A stretch of 64,000 bases of DNA from an uncultured Bacteroidota bacterium (GTDB lineage: Bacteria; Bacteroidota; Bacteroidia; Flavobacteriales; Flavobacteriaceae), in the NCBI GenBank assembly GCA_902604715.1, contig CACLAD010000001.1:1-64000 (forward strand). Reading direction: 5' to 3'. The notes beneath the pieces are model-generated. The model worked only from the letters and a program-made list of their open reading frames with translations, did not search any database and was not told the DNA's origin. The first letter of the stretch is position 1; each line of letters starts with the position of its first letter. The position numbers and the translations under genes are program-made. This document shows positions 9,508-18,010 of the stretch, one piece after another.

Positions 9508-9842
9508 TGGATTTACAAGATCAATTAAGAAAATTTTTTCCGGATCATAAATTTTCAGAAAAAACCAACTTGGTTCAAAAAAAAGCTACTATTTCTCACT
9601 TCCAGACAAATCCTCTAATATGTAAATATGAAAAGAGAAATGGAAGACCTACTACCATAATTGAAGGTTTTGAAAAAATAAAAAAAGAAGAAATAAAGCT
9701 AATCGCTAAATCAATCAAACAAAAGTTTTCTGTTGGTGGCTCTGTTAAAGGATTCTCTATTATAATCCAAGGAAATATCAGAAGCGATATTATGAATTTT
9801 CTATCGTTAATTGGATATAAGGTTAAACGAGTTGGAGGATAA
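9507..9842 (+). CDS. SUI1/eIF1-like translation factor (YciH family)
   Basis: A 111-residue protein with a SUI1 domain filling roughly residues 35-110: KYEKRNGRPTTIIEGFE, then KKFSVGGSVKG-like residues (KQKFSVGGSVKGFSIIIQG) and a C-terminal GYKVKRVGG. The basic YEKR and GGSVK segments are the conserved RNA-contact parts. Bacterial SUI1 proteins are thought to act in start-codon or initiation fidelity, but they are not essential in E. coli. It overlaps the oxygenase stop (TAATG) and lies 2 bases before the phosphorylase, so three genes form one operon. Confidence 0.9.
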   Translation: MDLQDQLRKFFPDHKFSEKTNLVQKKATISHFQTNPLICKYEKRNGRPTTIIEGFEKIKKEEIKLIAKSIKQKFSVGGSVKGFSIIIQGNIRSDIMNFLSLIGYKVKRVGG

Positions 9843-9844
9843 TT

Positions 9845-10681
9845 ATGAAATCATCTGAAATTATTACAAATAATGATGGCAGCATATATCATTTATGCCT
9901 TAAGCCCAATCAAGTATCAAAAGATATAATTCTGGTTGGTGACCCATTTAGAGTAGATATTATTTCTAAGTATTTAGACGATATTGAATTTAGCATTCAA
10001 AATAGAGAGTTTAAATGTGTTACAGGTTACTATAATAAAAAAAGAGTTTCAATTATTTCAACCGGCATAGGAGGTAGTAATATTGATATTGTAATTAACG
10101 AACTAGATGCACTATTCAATTATGATTTTACTAATAAGTGTTTTAAAAAAACTCATAAGTCAATAAATTTTATAAGAATTGGTACTTCTGGATCTATTTT
10201 ATCAGAAATTCCAATTGATTCATGGCTAATAAGTGAATATGCAATCGATATTAATTCACAGCTATCTTTTTACGACTTAAAAAATTATACAAGTGAAAAT
10301 ATTGAAGTAATTTCGTTTGAGGACAAGATTATGTATTGTTTCAAATCTTCTAATACTCTATTTCAAAAATTTTATTCTCATAACCTATACAAAGGATTAA
10401 CCGCTACTTGTAATGGCTTTTATGCTTTCCAGGGTAGAGAAACTCGAATTCCCTTAGCGAGTACAATTGATTTAGATGATTTGAAATCAATTAAATTTGA
10501 AAAAAACCATGTCACTAATCTCGAGATGGAAACTGCAATAATCTATGGCTTATCAGATTTTTTAGGTCATAATGCAATATCATTAAATGCAATTTTAGCT
10601 AATCGTATAAATGATTTATATTCACAAAATCCTGCAGAAGTAGTAAAGTCTTTAATCTTGTTTGTACTTGATAGGATATAA
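9845..10681 (+). CDS. nucleoside phosphorylase (uridine phosphorylase-like)
   Basis: A 278-residue NP-I family enzyme. It has the phosphate-binding ILVGDPFRVDII near residue 30, the ISTGIGGSNIDIVINEL segment, FIRIGTSGSIL, and the ribose-binding NLEMETAIIYGLS near the C-terminus. These fit uridine phosphorylase-like proteins that split nucleosides with phosphate for pyrimidine or purine salvage; base specificity cannot be decided. It starts 2 bases after the SUI1 gene, and its stop codon (10679-10681) directly abuts the ung stop on the other strand, leaving no gap. Confidence 0.87.
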   Translation: MKSSEIITNNDGSIYHLCLKPNQVSKDIILVGDPFRVDIISKYLDDIEFSIQNREFKCVTGYYNKKRVSIISTGIGGSNIDIVINELDALFNYDFTNKCFKKTHKSINFIRIGTSGSILSEIPIDSWLISEYAIDINSQLSFYDLKNYTSENIEVISFEDKIMYCFKSSNTLFQKFYSHNLYKGLTATCNGFYAFQGRETRIPLASTIDLDDLKSIKFEKNHVTNLEMETAIIYGLSDFLGHNAISLNAILANRINDLYSQNPAEVVKSLILFVLDRI

Positions 10682-11350
10682 TTACATCCATTTAATTTTG
10701 GTAATATTATTTTCTTTAAAATATTGGTTAGCCTTACTAAAGTGCCTATTTCCAAACCAAAACCCCCTATTTGCACTAAGTGGTGATGGATGACCTGAGC
10801 TAAATATAATGTGCTTATTCTGGTCAATAAATTTACTTTTTTTCTTAGCATAATTTCCCCACAAAAAAAATACAATATTATTTTTCTCGATCGAAATTAA
10901 ATTTATAATCTCATCAGTAAAATCTTCCCATCCCATATTCTGATGGCTGCCAGGTCTATTTTTTCTTACAGTTAAAGTTGAGTTTAATAACAAAACTCCT
11001 TGGTTTACCCATGGCATTAAGTCTCCACTTAATGGATATTCTATATTTAAATCTTGTTCAATTTCCTTAAAAATATTTATTAATGAAGGAGGATGAGCTG
11101 AGTTTTCTGGAACTGAAAAAGCTAGACCATTTGCTTGGTTAGGATTGTGATATGGGTCTTGGCCTAAAATCACCAACTTGACATCATCAAATTTACAATT
11201 GTTCAGCGCAGAAAAAATCAAACTACCCTTTGGATAGCAGATGTTGTTTTTATATTCAGATTTAACAAAATCAACCAGATTTTTAAACCCTTCAGAATTT
11301 AAATGATGATTTAGATGCTTTTTCCAGGAATCATCTAACTTGACATTCAT
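10682..11350 (-). CDS. ung: uracil-DNA glycosylase
   Basis: A 222-residue family 1 UDG that removes uracil from DNA to start base-excision repair. The water-activating loop LGQDPYH (62-68, catalytic Asp65) and the Leu-intercalation loop GHPSPLS (186-192) are both intact, with LLNSTLTVRKNRPGSH in between. The length matches the E. coli enzyme. Its ATG overlaps the symporter stop by 4 bases, so it is translated from the same minus-strand message as the symporter and aroC. Confidence 0.97.
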   Translation of the reverse strand: MNVKLDDSWKKHLNHHLNSEGFKNLVDFVKSEYKNNICYPKGSLIFSALNNCKFDDVKLVILGQDPYHNPNQANGLAFSVPENSAHPPSLINIFKEIEQDLNIEYPLSGDLMPWVNQGVLLLNSTLTVRKNRPGSHQNMGWEDFTDEIINLISIEKNNIVFFLWGNYAKKKSKFIDQNKHIIFSSGHPSPLSANRGFWFGNRHFSKANQYFKENNITKIKWM

Positions 11351-12615
11351 TTTTTTGAAACAATTTTATCAACTATCATTGAAACAGTTGCATCACCTGT
11401 AATGTTAACTACAGTTCTACACATATCCAGAGGTCTATCAACAGCAAATATTAGAGCAAGTCCAGCTTCTGGTATACCAGCTTGCGCTAATACAATTACC
11501 AATACAATTATTCCAGCACTTGGGACAGCAGCTGCTCCAATTGATGCTAATGTTGCTGTTACTATAATACCTAATTGAGCTGTGATTGATAAATCTAACC
11601 CAAAGGTTTGTGCAATAAATACAGCGGCAATTGCTTGATAAACTGCAGTACCATCCATATTTATGGTAGCTCCAATAGGTAAAACAAAGCTTGACACCTC
11701 CTTTTTTATATTTAAATTATTGTGAACCCTATCCATGGTAACTGGAAGTGTAGCAGCACTTGAACTGGTTGAAAAAGCCACTAATTGGGCAGGTAAAATA
11801 CCCTTAAAAAAGAAATTAGGGCTTTTATTTAGTATTAATTTTACCACAATTGTATAAATTAAAACTAATAAAAATAATCCTGCTAACAGCGTAATTGAGT
11901 ATAGTAACAAGCTTTTTAATAGGTCCCATTTAGGTGCTTCAACTATAAGTGTAGCTAATAATGCAAAAACTCCGTAAGGGGCAAAGCTCATAATAAGGTC
12001 AATTATTTTTAGAATTACTTCATTGAGTGAATCAAAAAAATCCTTTAATGGCTTAGATTTTTTCTCAGGAATTAGAATCATAGAAATACCAAATAAAATT
12101 GAGAAGAAGATAATTTGAAGCATATTTTTATTATCTGTTGCTGCATTTATAATATTTGACGGAACTATATCAATGATTGGTTGAAGAGGTCCTGAGCTTT
12201 TAGTTTCAGCGGCAGCTTCTCTTTTTTTATCTGCATCATCCTCATAGGCATTTAATAATTCAATTCTTGTTTCCTCCGAAATTGAATTTCCTGGCTTGAT
12301 AATATTTACTATTCCAAGACCAACACTAACCGCAATTACTGTAGTAATTAAATAAGTAGTTATCGTTATTCCACCCATTTTTGACAATTTTGAAATATCC
12401 TTTAAGTCAGAAATTCCTTTGATTAACGATGCTAAAATCAAGGGAATTGCTATTAGTTTTAAAGCATTGATAAATATTGTACCAAATGGCTTAATCCAGT
12501 CCGAAATAAGATCTTTACCAAACTGACCGAAGTTTGACATTAAAAAACCAAATAAAACGCCAAAAATCATCCCAATTATTATTTTCCAATGTAGCGGTAG
12601 TTTTTTTAAGTTCAT
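11347..12615 (-). CDS. dicarboxylate/amino acid:cation symporter (DAACS family)
   Basis: A 422-residue inner-membrane transporter of the GltP/DctA/EAAT family that couples uptake of glutamate, aspartate or C4-dicarboxylates to Na+ or H+. About eight hydrophobic helices are visible. The two re-entrant hairpin signatures are present: [10 protein letters not shown] (HP1) and the NMDGTAVYQ segment of helix 7, with [15 protein letters not shown] (HP2) and a substrate-helix NITGDATVS near the end. A soluble insert ([15 protein letters not shown]) lies between helices. The gene overlaps ung by 4 bases and aroC by 4 bases. Substrate preference cannot be read. Confidence 0.92.
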   Translation of the reverse strand: MNLKKLPLHWKIIIGMIFGVLFGFLMSNFGQFGKDLISDWIKPFGTIFINALKLIAIPLILASLIKGISDLKDISKLSKMGGITITTYLITTVIAVSVGLGIVNIIKPGNSISEETRIELLNAYEDDADKKREAAAETKSSGPLQPIIDIVPSNIINAATDNKNMLQIIFFSILFGISMILIPEKKSKPLKDFFDSLNEVILKIIDLIMSFAPYGVFALLATLIVEAPKWDLLKSLLLYSITLLAGLFLLVLIYTIVVKLILNKSPNFFFKGILPAQLVAFSTSSSAATLPVTMDRVHNNLNIKKEVSSFVLPIGATINMDGTAVYQAIAAVFIAQTFGLDLSITAQLGIIVTATLASIGAAAVPSAGIIVLVIVLAQAGIPEAGLALIFAVDRPLDMCRTVVNITGDATVSMIVDKIVSKK

Positions 12616-13673
12616 ATAGTTTTTGTTTTATTAATTAAATAATAATCTAATATTACCATAGCAGCCATAGCCTCAACAATAGGTACTGCTCTTGGCACAA
12701 CACATGGGTCATGTCGACCCTTCCCTTTGATTATTGACTCATTTCCTTTGGAGTCTATGGTTTGCTGATCTTTCATCACTGTGGCAACTGGTTTAAATGC
12801 TACATTAAAATAAATATCCATACCATTACTAATTCCTCCCTGAATACCACCAGAATAATTGCTTTTTGTTGTTTCATCTGTCTTTATGATGTCATTATGT
12901 TCTGAACCTTTCATCTTAGTTCCGCTAAATCCGCTGCCGTATTCAAAGCCTTTGACAGCATTAATGGATAGCATTGCTCTGCCTAGTTCTGAATGAAGTT
13001 TATTAAAAACAGGTTCGCCTAAACCAACAGGAACATTTTTAATTATACATTTTACTACACCGCCTAATGTGTCACCGTTTTTTCTTGCATTTTTTATTTC
13101 ATTAATCATATTTTCTGAAACAGATTTTTCTGGACATCGAACTATGTTATTTTCAATATTCTTCTTATTATCTGAGATGTAATTATCATCTAGAGAAATA
13201 GTTCCAATTGAATGTGTGTAAGCATAAATATCAACATTTTTTAGTATTTGTTTAGCAATAGCACCAGCAACAACTCTACATGCTGTTTCTCTAGCAGAAC
13301 TTCTACCACCTCCCCTATAATCTCTGATTCCATACTTTTTTTCATAAACAAAATCTGCATGACTTGGTCTAAATGAATCCTTTAGGTGATTATAGTCTTT
13401 ACTTTTTTGATCTTTATTTCTAATTAAAAAACCAATAGGTGTTCCTGTTGTTTTTCTTTCAAAAATCCCGGAAAGAAACTCAACTTTATCTTCCTCTTTT
13501 CTTTGAGTAACAATTTTAGATTGACCAGGTTTCCTTCTTTGCATTTCATATGAAATAAGATCTAAATCAATTTTATGCCCTGCAGGGCAACCATCAATTA
13601 TACCACCGATGGCTTTTCCATGTGACTCACCAAAAGTTGTTAATCTGAAGATATTTCCAAAAGAATTATTCAT
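12612..13673 (-). CDS. aroC: chorismate synthase
   Basis: A 353-residue enzyme making chorismate from EPSP with reduced FMN, the last shikimate step. Signatures: GESHG (15-19) near the start, RPSHAD and [13 protein letters not shown] in the middle, and [13 protein letters not shown] near the C-terminus. Length is standard. It is the first gene of the aroC-symporter-ung run and is divergent from dld across a 106-base spacer with two TTATTAATAA palindromes. Confidence 0.97.
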   Translation of the reverse strand: MNNSFGNIFRLTTFGESHGKAIGGIIDGCPAGHKIDLDLISYEMQRRKPGQSKIVTQRKEEDKVEFLSGIFERKTTGTPIGFLIRNKDQKSKDYNHLKDSFRPSHADFVYEKKYGIRDYRGGGRSSARETACRVVAGAIAKQILKNVDIYAYTHSIGTISLDDNYISDNKKNIENNIVRCPEKSVSENMINEIKNARKNGDTLGGVVKCIIKNVPVGLGEPVFNKLHSELGRAMLSINAVKGFEYGSGFSGTKMKGSEHNDIIKTDETTKSNYSGGIQGGISNGMDIYFNVAFKPVATVMKDQQTIDSKGNESIIKGKGRHDPCVVPRAVPIVEAMAAMVILDYYLINKTKTI

Positions 13674-13703
13674 AATTACTAAATAAGGAGTTAAAAATAT
13701 AGT

Positions 13704-13733
13704 TTATTAATAACTTCTAAAAATTATTAATAA
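13704..13733. promoter_or_regulatory. two phased TTATTAATAA palindromes between aroC and dld
   Basis: The 10-base palindrome TTATTAATAA occurs at 13704-13713 and again at 13724-13733. The centres are exactly 20 bases apart, about two DNA turns, in the divergent aroC/dld spacer. The spacing suggests a pair of operator half-sites on one DNA face. The same core recurs between pfkA and tsaD. AT-richness makes chance possible. Confidence 0.4.
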
Positions 13734-13779
13734 GATTTAAAAATATTGGTTTTAAATTTATAATGTTTAATTGGTTTAT

Positions 13780-15471
13780 ATGAAAAGCTATTTATCAGTT
13801 ATTAATGATTTCACAAAACTTATCGGTGGCAAGTACGTTATTACTGGTAAATGGCAAAAACAACCCTTTGTAAACGGATGGAGGTATGGAAATGGGGATG
13901 CTCTGGCAGTTTTAAAACCTGCCAATTTTATAGAACTATGGAGACTTTTAAAAATCTGTATCTCGCAGGATTTTATAGTTATAATTCAGGCAGCTAACAC
14001 AGGCTTGACTGGAGGATCTACACCACATGGAAATGATTATGATAGGCCAATTGTGATTATTAATACATTACGTATAAATGATATTCAGTTTATTAATGAC
14101 GCAAAACAGATTATAGCTCATGCAGGAAGCACCTTATACGACTTAGAAAATAAATTGAAGCCATTTGACAGAGAACCACACTCTGTGATTGGTTCAACTT
14201 CAATTGGTGCATCAATAGTAGGTGGTGTTTGTAATAATTCTGGTGGTTCACTAGTTAAAAGAGGTCCAGCCTATACTGAATTAGCCTTATATGCGAGATT
14301 AAACAAACAGGGAAAACTAGAGTTAGTTAATGAACTTGGGATTAATCTTGGAAAAGCCCCTGAAACAATATTGAACAACTTACAAAACGGAAATTATAAT
14401 AATGAGGATATAATTCATAATGAAAAACTTGCATCAGATGACAAATATTCTAAAATAGTTAGAGGTGTTGACGAAAATACACCAGCTCGATATAATTCAG
14501 ATAAAAGATTACTTTATGGTGCCTCTGGAAGTTCAGGAAAGGTTGTAGTATTTGCACTGAGATTAGATACTTATCCAAAAGCGAAAAAAAATAAAGTCTT
14601 TTATTTAGGAACTAATAATCCTGACGTATTTTGGGAAATAAGAAGGGATATGCTATCAAAATTCGATAATTTACCCACACTTGGGGATTATTTGCATAGG
14701 GATTGTTATGACGCAGCTAAGAAATACAGTAAGGATAATTTTATTGTTATTGAAAAATTAGGGACCAATTTTTTACCAATATTATTTGAATTGAAAAGAA
14801 GTGTAGATATAGTCGCAAGTAAAGTAAAATTCTTGCCCGACAATTTTTCTGATAGACTCATGCAATTTTTAAGCATGTTATTTCCAAATCATCTTCCAAA
14901 GAGAATGGAGCAATTTAGAAATAAGTTTGAACATCATTGGATAGTTGAAATGTCTGACGAAGGTATAGATGAGGCCAAAGAATATTTTGATAAATTTTTC
15001 AAAGAAAATGACGGAGATTTTTTTGAATGTAACAAAAAGGAAGGTCGAAAGGCATCCTTACATAGATTTGTAGCAGCAAGTGCTGTAGGCAGATATTATA
15101 ATCTTAAAAATAAAGAGGTTGGTGAAATGATTTCTTTAGATATTGCGATCCCAAGGAATGAAAAAATATGGTTTGAAAAATTACCAAAAGAAATCAATGA
15201 GAAAATTCATGCGAAATTTCACTATGGCCATCTTTTTTGCCATGTTAAACATCAAAACTATATTCTGAAAAAAGGTGTTAATGCAAAAGAATTAAAAAAA
15301 CAATTACTTGAAATGTATAATAAAAAAGGTGCAGAGTACCCCGCGGAACATAATTTTGGACATGAATATGAAGCAAAACCTTCGTTGCTAAATTTTTATC
15401 GTACCCTTGATCCCACAAATACATTTAATCCTGGCATAGGAATGTCTAGTAAATTTAAAAACTGGAAATAG
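13780..15471 (+). CDS. dld: quinone-dependent D-lactate dehydrogenase
   Basis: A 563-residue FAD enzyme that oxidises D-lactate to pyruvate and passes electrons to quinone at the inner membrane. The FAD_binding_4 domain shows ANTGLTGGSTPHG and GSTSIGASIVGGVCNNSGGSLV; the C-terminal Dld lactate/membrane-binding region ends in EHNFGHEYEAKPSL and FYRTLDPTNTFNPGIGMS. The length is nearly that of E. coli Dld. I start at ATG 13780 (MKSYLSV); the frame also opens at TTG 13771, three codons earlier, which is less likely. Standing alone and divergent from aroC, it is probably expressed from its own promoter. Confidence 0.95.
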   Translation: MKSYLSVINDFTKLIGGKYVITGKWQKQPFVNGWRYGNGDALAVLKPANFIELWRLLKICISQDFIVIIQAANTGLTGGSTPHGNDYDRPIVIINTLRINDIQFINDAKQIIAHAGSTLYDLENKLKPFDREPHSVIGSTSIGASIVGGVCNNSGGSLVKRGPAYTELALYARLNKQGKLELVNELGINLGKAPETILNNLQNGNYNNEDIIHNEKLASDDKYSKIVRGVDENTPARYNSDKRLLYGASGSSGKVVVFALRLDTYPKAKKNKVFYLGTNNPDVFWEIRRDMLSKFDNLPTLGDYLHRDCYDAAKKYSKDNFIVIEKLGTNFLPILFELKRSVDIVASKVKFLPDNFSDRLMQFLSMLFPNHLPKRMEQFRNKFEHHWIVEMSDEGIDEAKEYFDKFFKENDGDFFECNKKEGRKASLHRFVAASAVGRYYNLKNKEVGEMISLDIAIPRNEKIWFEKLPKEINEKIHAKFHYGHLFCHVKHQNYILKKGVNAKELKKQLLEMYNKKGAEYPAEHNFGHEYEAKPSLLNFYRTLDPTNTFNPGIGMSSKFKNWK

Positions 15472-15473
15472 TT

Positions 15474-16889
15474 TTAAGCTATTATTTCTAAAGGATTGGT
15501 CTCTTTCCAATTACCTCTGGTAAAATCTGGAAATTTTTGAGGTTCTCCATTGTTTGCAATAGACTTGGCACTTAATGGTGTAACAGCACTCCAAAAACAA
15601 CCTTCATACACATTTTGATCAAGAGGTTCTCCCCTTCTTAAACATTCAATTATTCTATATCTCATAACAAAATCCATCCCTCCATGCCCTACGTGATTTC
15701 TACCACCCATTTTTTCAATAAGTAACTCAAGACGCTTATTTATCGGATGATCGTATTTTTCATACAATATTTTAAGATTTTTTCCTTGAATCCAGCTGTG
15801 GTGATCTTTAGTAATTCCTTCAACTCCATTTTCGAGTGCAACTCTGGTTGGAAAACCTGCTAAAATTCCTTTTGTCCCTTGAATTAGGTTGTGCCTAGTG
15901 TATGGTCTTGGACTTGTTTCATCCCATTGTATCATTATAGTTCTTCCTAAATTAGTTTTTATGATAGAAGTATTCATATCACCATTTGAATAATTTAACG
16001 TATTCCACTTATGGTCAGAATCATAATTTTTTTCTGCGTAAAGTTTTCTACCTAAAGCTGGAGAAGAGAAAGAGACCAATGAATTAAAATTGTCATCACC
16101 TCTTGATAAATTCATGTACTGAGCTACAGGCCCTAGTCCATGTGTTGGATATAAATTTCCTCTACTTTTTGCATAATGGTGGGTTCTCCATGAGCCAGTA
16201 CCTCTATTCTCTTCATTCATTTGAAATCTGAGCTCATGAATATATGCTGCCTCAGCGTGTAAAAAATCACCGATTATTCCTTTTCTACACATATTTAAAT
16301 ACATTAGCTCATCTCTTCCATAGTTGACATTTTCCATCATCATGCAGTGCTTTCTTGTTTTTTCTGAGGTATTAACTATTTCCCAAAGATCTTCAATTGT
16401 TGTTGCCATTGGAACCTCAACAAATGCATGAGCCCCACTTTTCATGGTTTCAATTGCCATTGGAGCATGATTATCCCAATTTGTTGAAATAAATACTGCA
16501 TCAGGTTTGACTTCATTTAACATAACTTTCCATTTGTTTTCACCTCCTGAGTAAATAGCTATATTCTTATGTCTATTACCATTTCCAATCTTCTTACACG
16601 CTTCATATGATTTCCTCGCTAAATCATTATATAAATCACTAATTGCAACAATATCTGTACCCTCAATCGCCGCGATTTGTTTAGCATGTCCACTTCCTCT
16701 TGCCCCAACACCTATAAATGCAACCTTGACCACATCCATTTTAGACGCCGCAAAGTCACCCATATATTGTGAATTATTTTTAGAATAATCATAAGGTCTT
16801 TCTAAATAAGACAAGTTTACTCCTTGTGATTTTAATCCAAATAACATAGCAGATGCTGAACTTAATTTTAAAAAATCTTTTCTTTTCAT
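15474..16889 (-). CDS. exported Gfo/Idh/MocA family oxidoreductase, GH109-like
   Basis: A 471-residue NAD(P)-dependent oxidoreductase-fold protein. After an export-type N-terminus (MKRKDFLKLSSASAMLFG, a twin-arginine-like signal with RK instead of RR) comes the Rossmann motif VAFIGVGARGSGHA, then EVPMATT and the MMENVNYGRDELMYL catalytic-region segment. These and the length fit the GH109 group (alpha-N-acetylgalactosaminidase-type, NAD+-assisted hydrolysis), but the broader family includes sugar dehydrogenases, so activity is unproven. It ends 2 bases from the dld stop and lies 8 bases downstream of bshA. Confidence 0.82.
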   Translation of the reverse strand: MKRKDFLKLSSASAMLFGLKSQGVNLSYLERPYDYSKNNSQYMGDFAASKMDVVKVAFIGVGARGSGHAKQIAAIEGTDIVAISDLYNDLARKSYEACKKIGNGNRHKNIAIYSGGENKWKVMLNEVKPDAVFISTNWDNHAPMAIETMKSGAHAFVEVPMATTIEDLWEIVNTSEKTRKHCMMMENVNYGRDELMYLNMCRKGIIGDFLHAEAAYIHELRFQMNEENRGTGSWRTHHYAKSRGNLYPTHGLGPVAQYMNLSRGDDNFNSLVSFSSPALGRKLYAEKNYDSDHKWNTLNYSNGDMNTSIIKTNLGRTIMIQWDETSPRPYTRHNLIQGTKGILAGFPTRVALENGVEGITKDHHSWIQGKNLKILYEKYDHPINKRLELLIEKMGGRNHVGHGGMDFVMRYRIIECLRRGEPLDQNVYEGCFWSAVTPLSAKSIANNGEPQKFPDFTRGNWKETNPLEIIA

Positions 16890-16897
16890 AATGTATA

Positions 16898-18007
16898 CTA
16901 ACTTAAACTTTTATAAACTTCTTCATAAATTGGGACAACTTTATGAATATCAAAATCCTCTGCTCTCTTTCTTGCATTAATCCTAAATTTCTGCATAATA
17001 TTTTCATCTGACAAGATCATGATGGAGTCATTAATCATTTTTTCAACATCCCCAATGTTACTTATAAGGCCAGAAAAATTATCAATGTTGACTTCAGGTA
17101 TTCCTCCAGTATTAGTGGAAATTACTGGAACATTAGCTGCCATTGCTTCCAGAGCTGATAATCCAAAACTTTCGATTTCTGAGGGTAAAATAAATAAATC
17201 ACTAAAGGATAATATTTTATTTGTCTCGTTACTTTTCCCAAAAAATATCACTTTATCCTTAATTCCTAATTTCTTAGCTTTTTTTTCAGCTTTATTTTTT
17301 TCCGGTCCGTCACCGATCATTAATAATTTTGAAGATACATGTTTTTGTATACCGTTAAATATTTCAATAACATCCATAATTCTTTTTACTTTCCTGAAAT
17401 TACTAACATGTGTTACTATTTTATGATTTTTGTTAAGTAAATTGTTCTTTTGAGAATTTCCGTTGTATTTTTCTAGATTTACAAAATTTGGTATCACTTG
17501 AATAGATTTGTCAATATTAAAGAGGGATAATGTATCAGCTTTTAGACTTTCAGAGACAGCTGTCACATAATCTGAATTATTAATGCTAAACTCAACTGCC
17601 GTTTTGTAGGAGGGACTACTTCCAACCAAAGTAATATCAGTACCATGTAAAGTTGTTACAACTGGCACATCAATATTTTGAGCTTTAAGCATTTGTTTTG
17701 CCATTAATGCAGCGTATGCATGTGGAATCGCATAATGAACATGTAGAATATCAATTTTATATTTTTTAACCATTTCTACAAGTCTAGAAGAAAGTGCAAG
17801 TTCGTAGGGTGGATAATGAAAAAGTGGATAATTAGGAACATCAACCTCGTGAAAATGAACTTTATTGCTATAAAGTTCTAGTTTAACCGGTTGGTTATAG
17901 GTGATAAAATGTATTTCATATCCTTTTTTGGATAACTCAATTCCTAGTTCAGTAGCTAAAACTCCACTACCTCCAAAAGTTGGGTAACAAACTATACCGA
18001 TAATCAT
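16898..18007 (-). CDS. bshA: N-acetyl-alpha-D-glucosaminyl L-malate synthase BshA
   Basis: A 369-residue GT4 glycosyltransferase for the first step of bacillithiol synthesis, joining GlcNAc from UDP-GlcNAc to L-malate. BshA-specific features include IGIVCYPTFGGSGVLATELG at the N-terminus, DVPNYPLFHYPPYELAL, HVHYAIPHA and TTLHGTDITLVG, then the GT4 donor site IESFGLSALEAMA and NTGGIPEVN. Length is typical. bshB and bshC are not in the window. It lies 3 bases downstream of the NagZ fusion gene. Confidence 0.95.
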   Translation of the reverse strand: MIIGIVCYPTFGGSGVLATELGIELSKKGYEIHFITYNQPVKLELYSNKVHFHEVDVPNYPLFHYPPYELALSSRLVEMVKKYKIDILHVHYAIPHAYAALMAKQMLKAQNIDVPVVTTLHGTDITLVGSSPSYKTAVEFSINNSDYVTAVSESLKADTLSLFNIDKSIQVIPNFVNLEKYNGNSQKNNLLNKNHKIVTHVSNFRKVKRIMDVIEIFNGIQKHVSSKLLMIGDGPEKNKAEKKAKKLGIKDKVIFFGKSNETNKILSFSDLFILPSEIESFGLSALEAMAANVPVISTNTGGIPEVNIDNFSGLISNIGDVEKMINDSIMILSDENIMQKFRINARKRAEDFDIHKVVPIYEEVYKSLS

Positions 18008-18010
18008 AAC

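Noticed and set aside
10567-10875. Minus-strand frame of 102 residues across the phosphorylase/ung junction
   Set aside because: It is out of frame with ung and antisense to the phosphorylase; no family features.
13771-13779. TTG start for dld
   Set aside because: Adds only three residues before a normal ATG.
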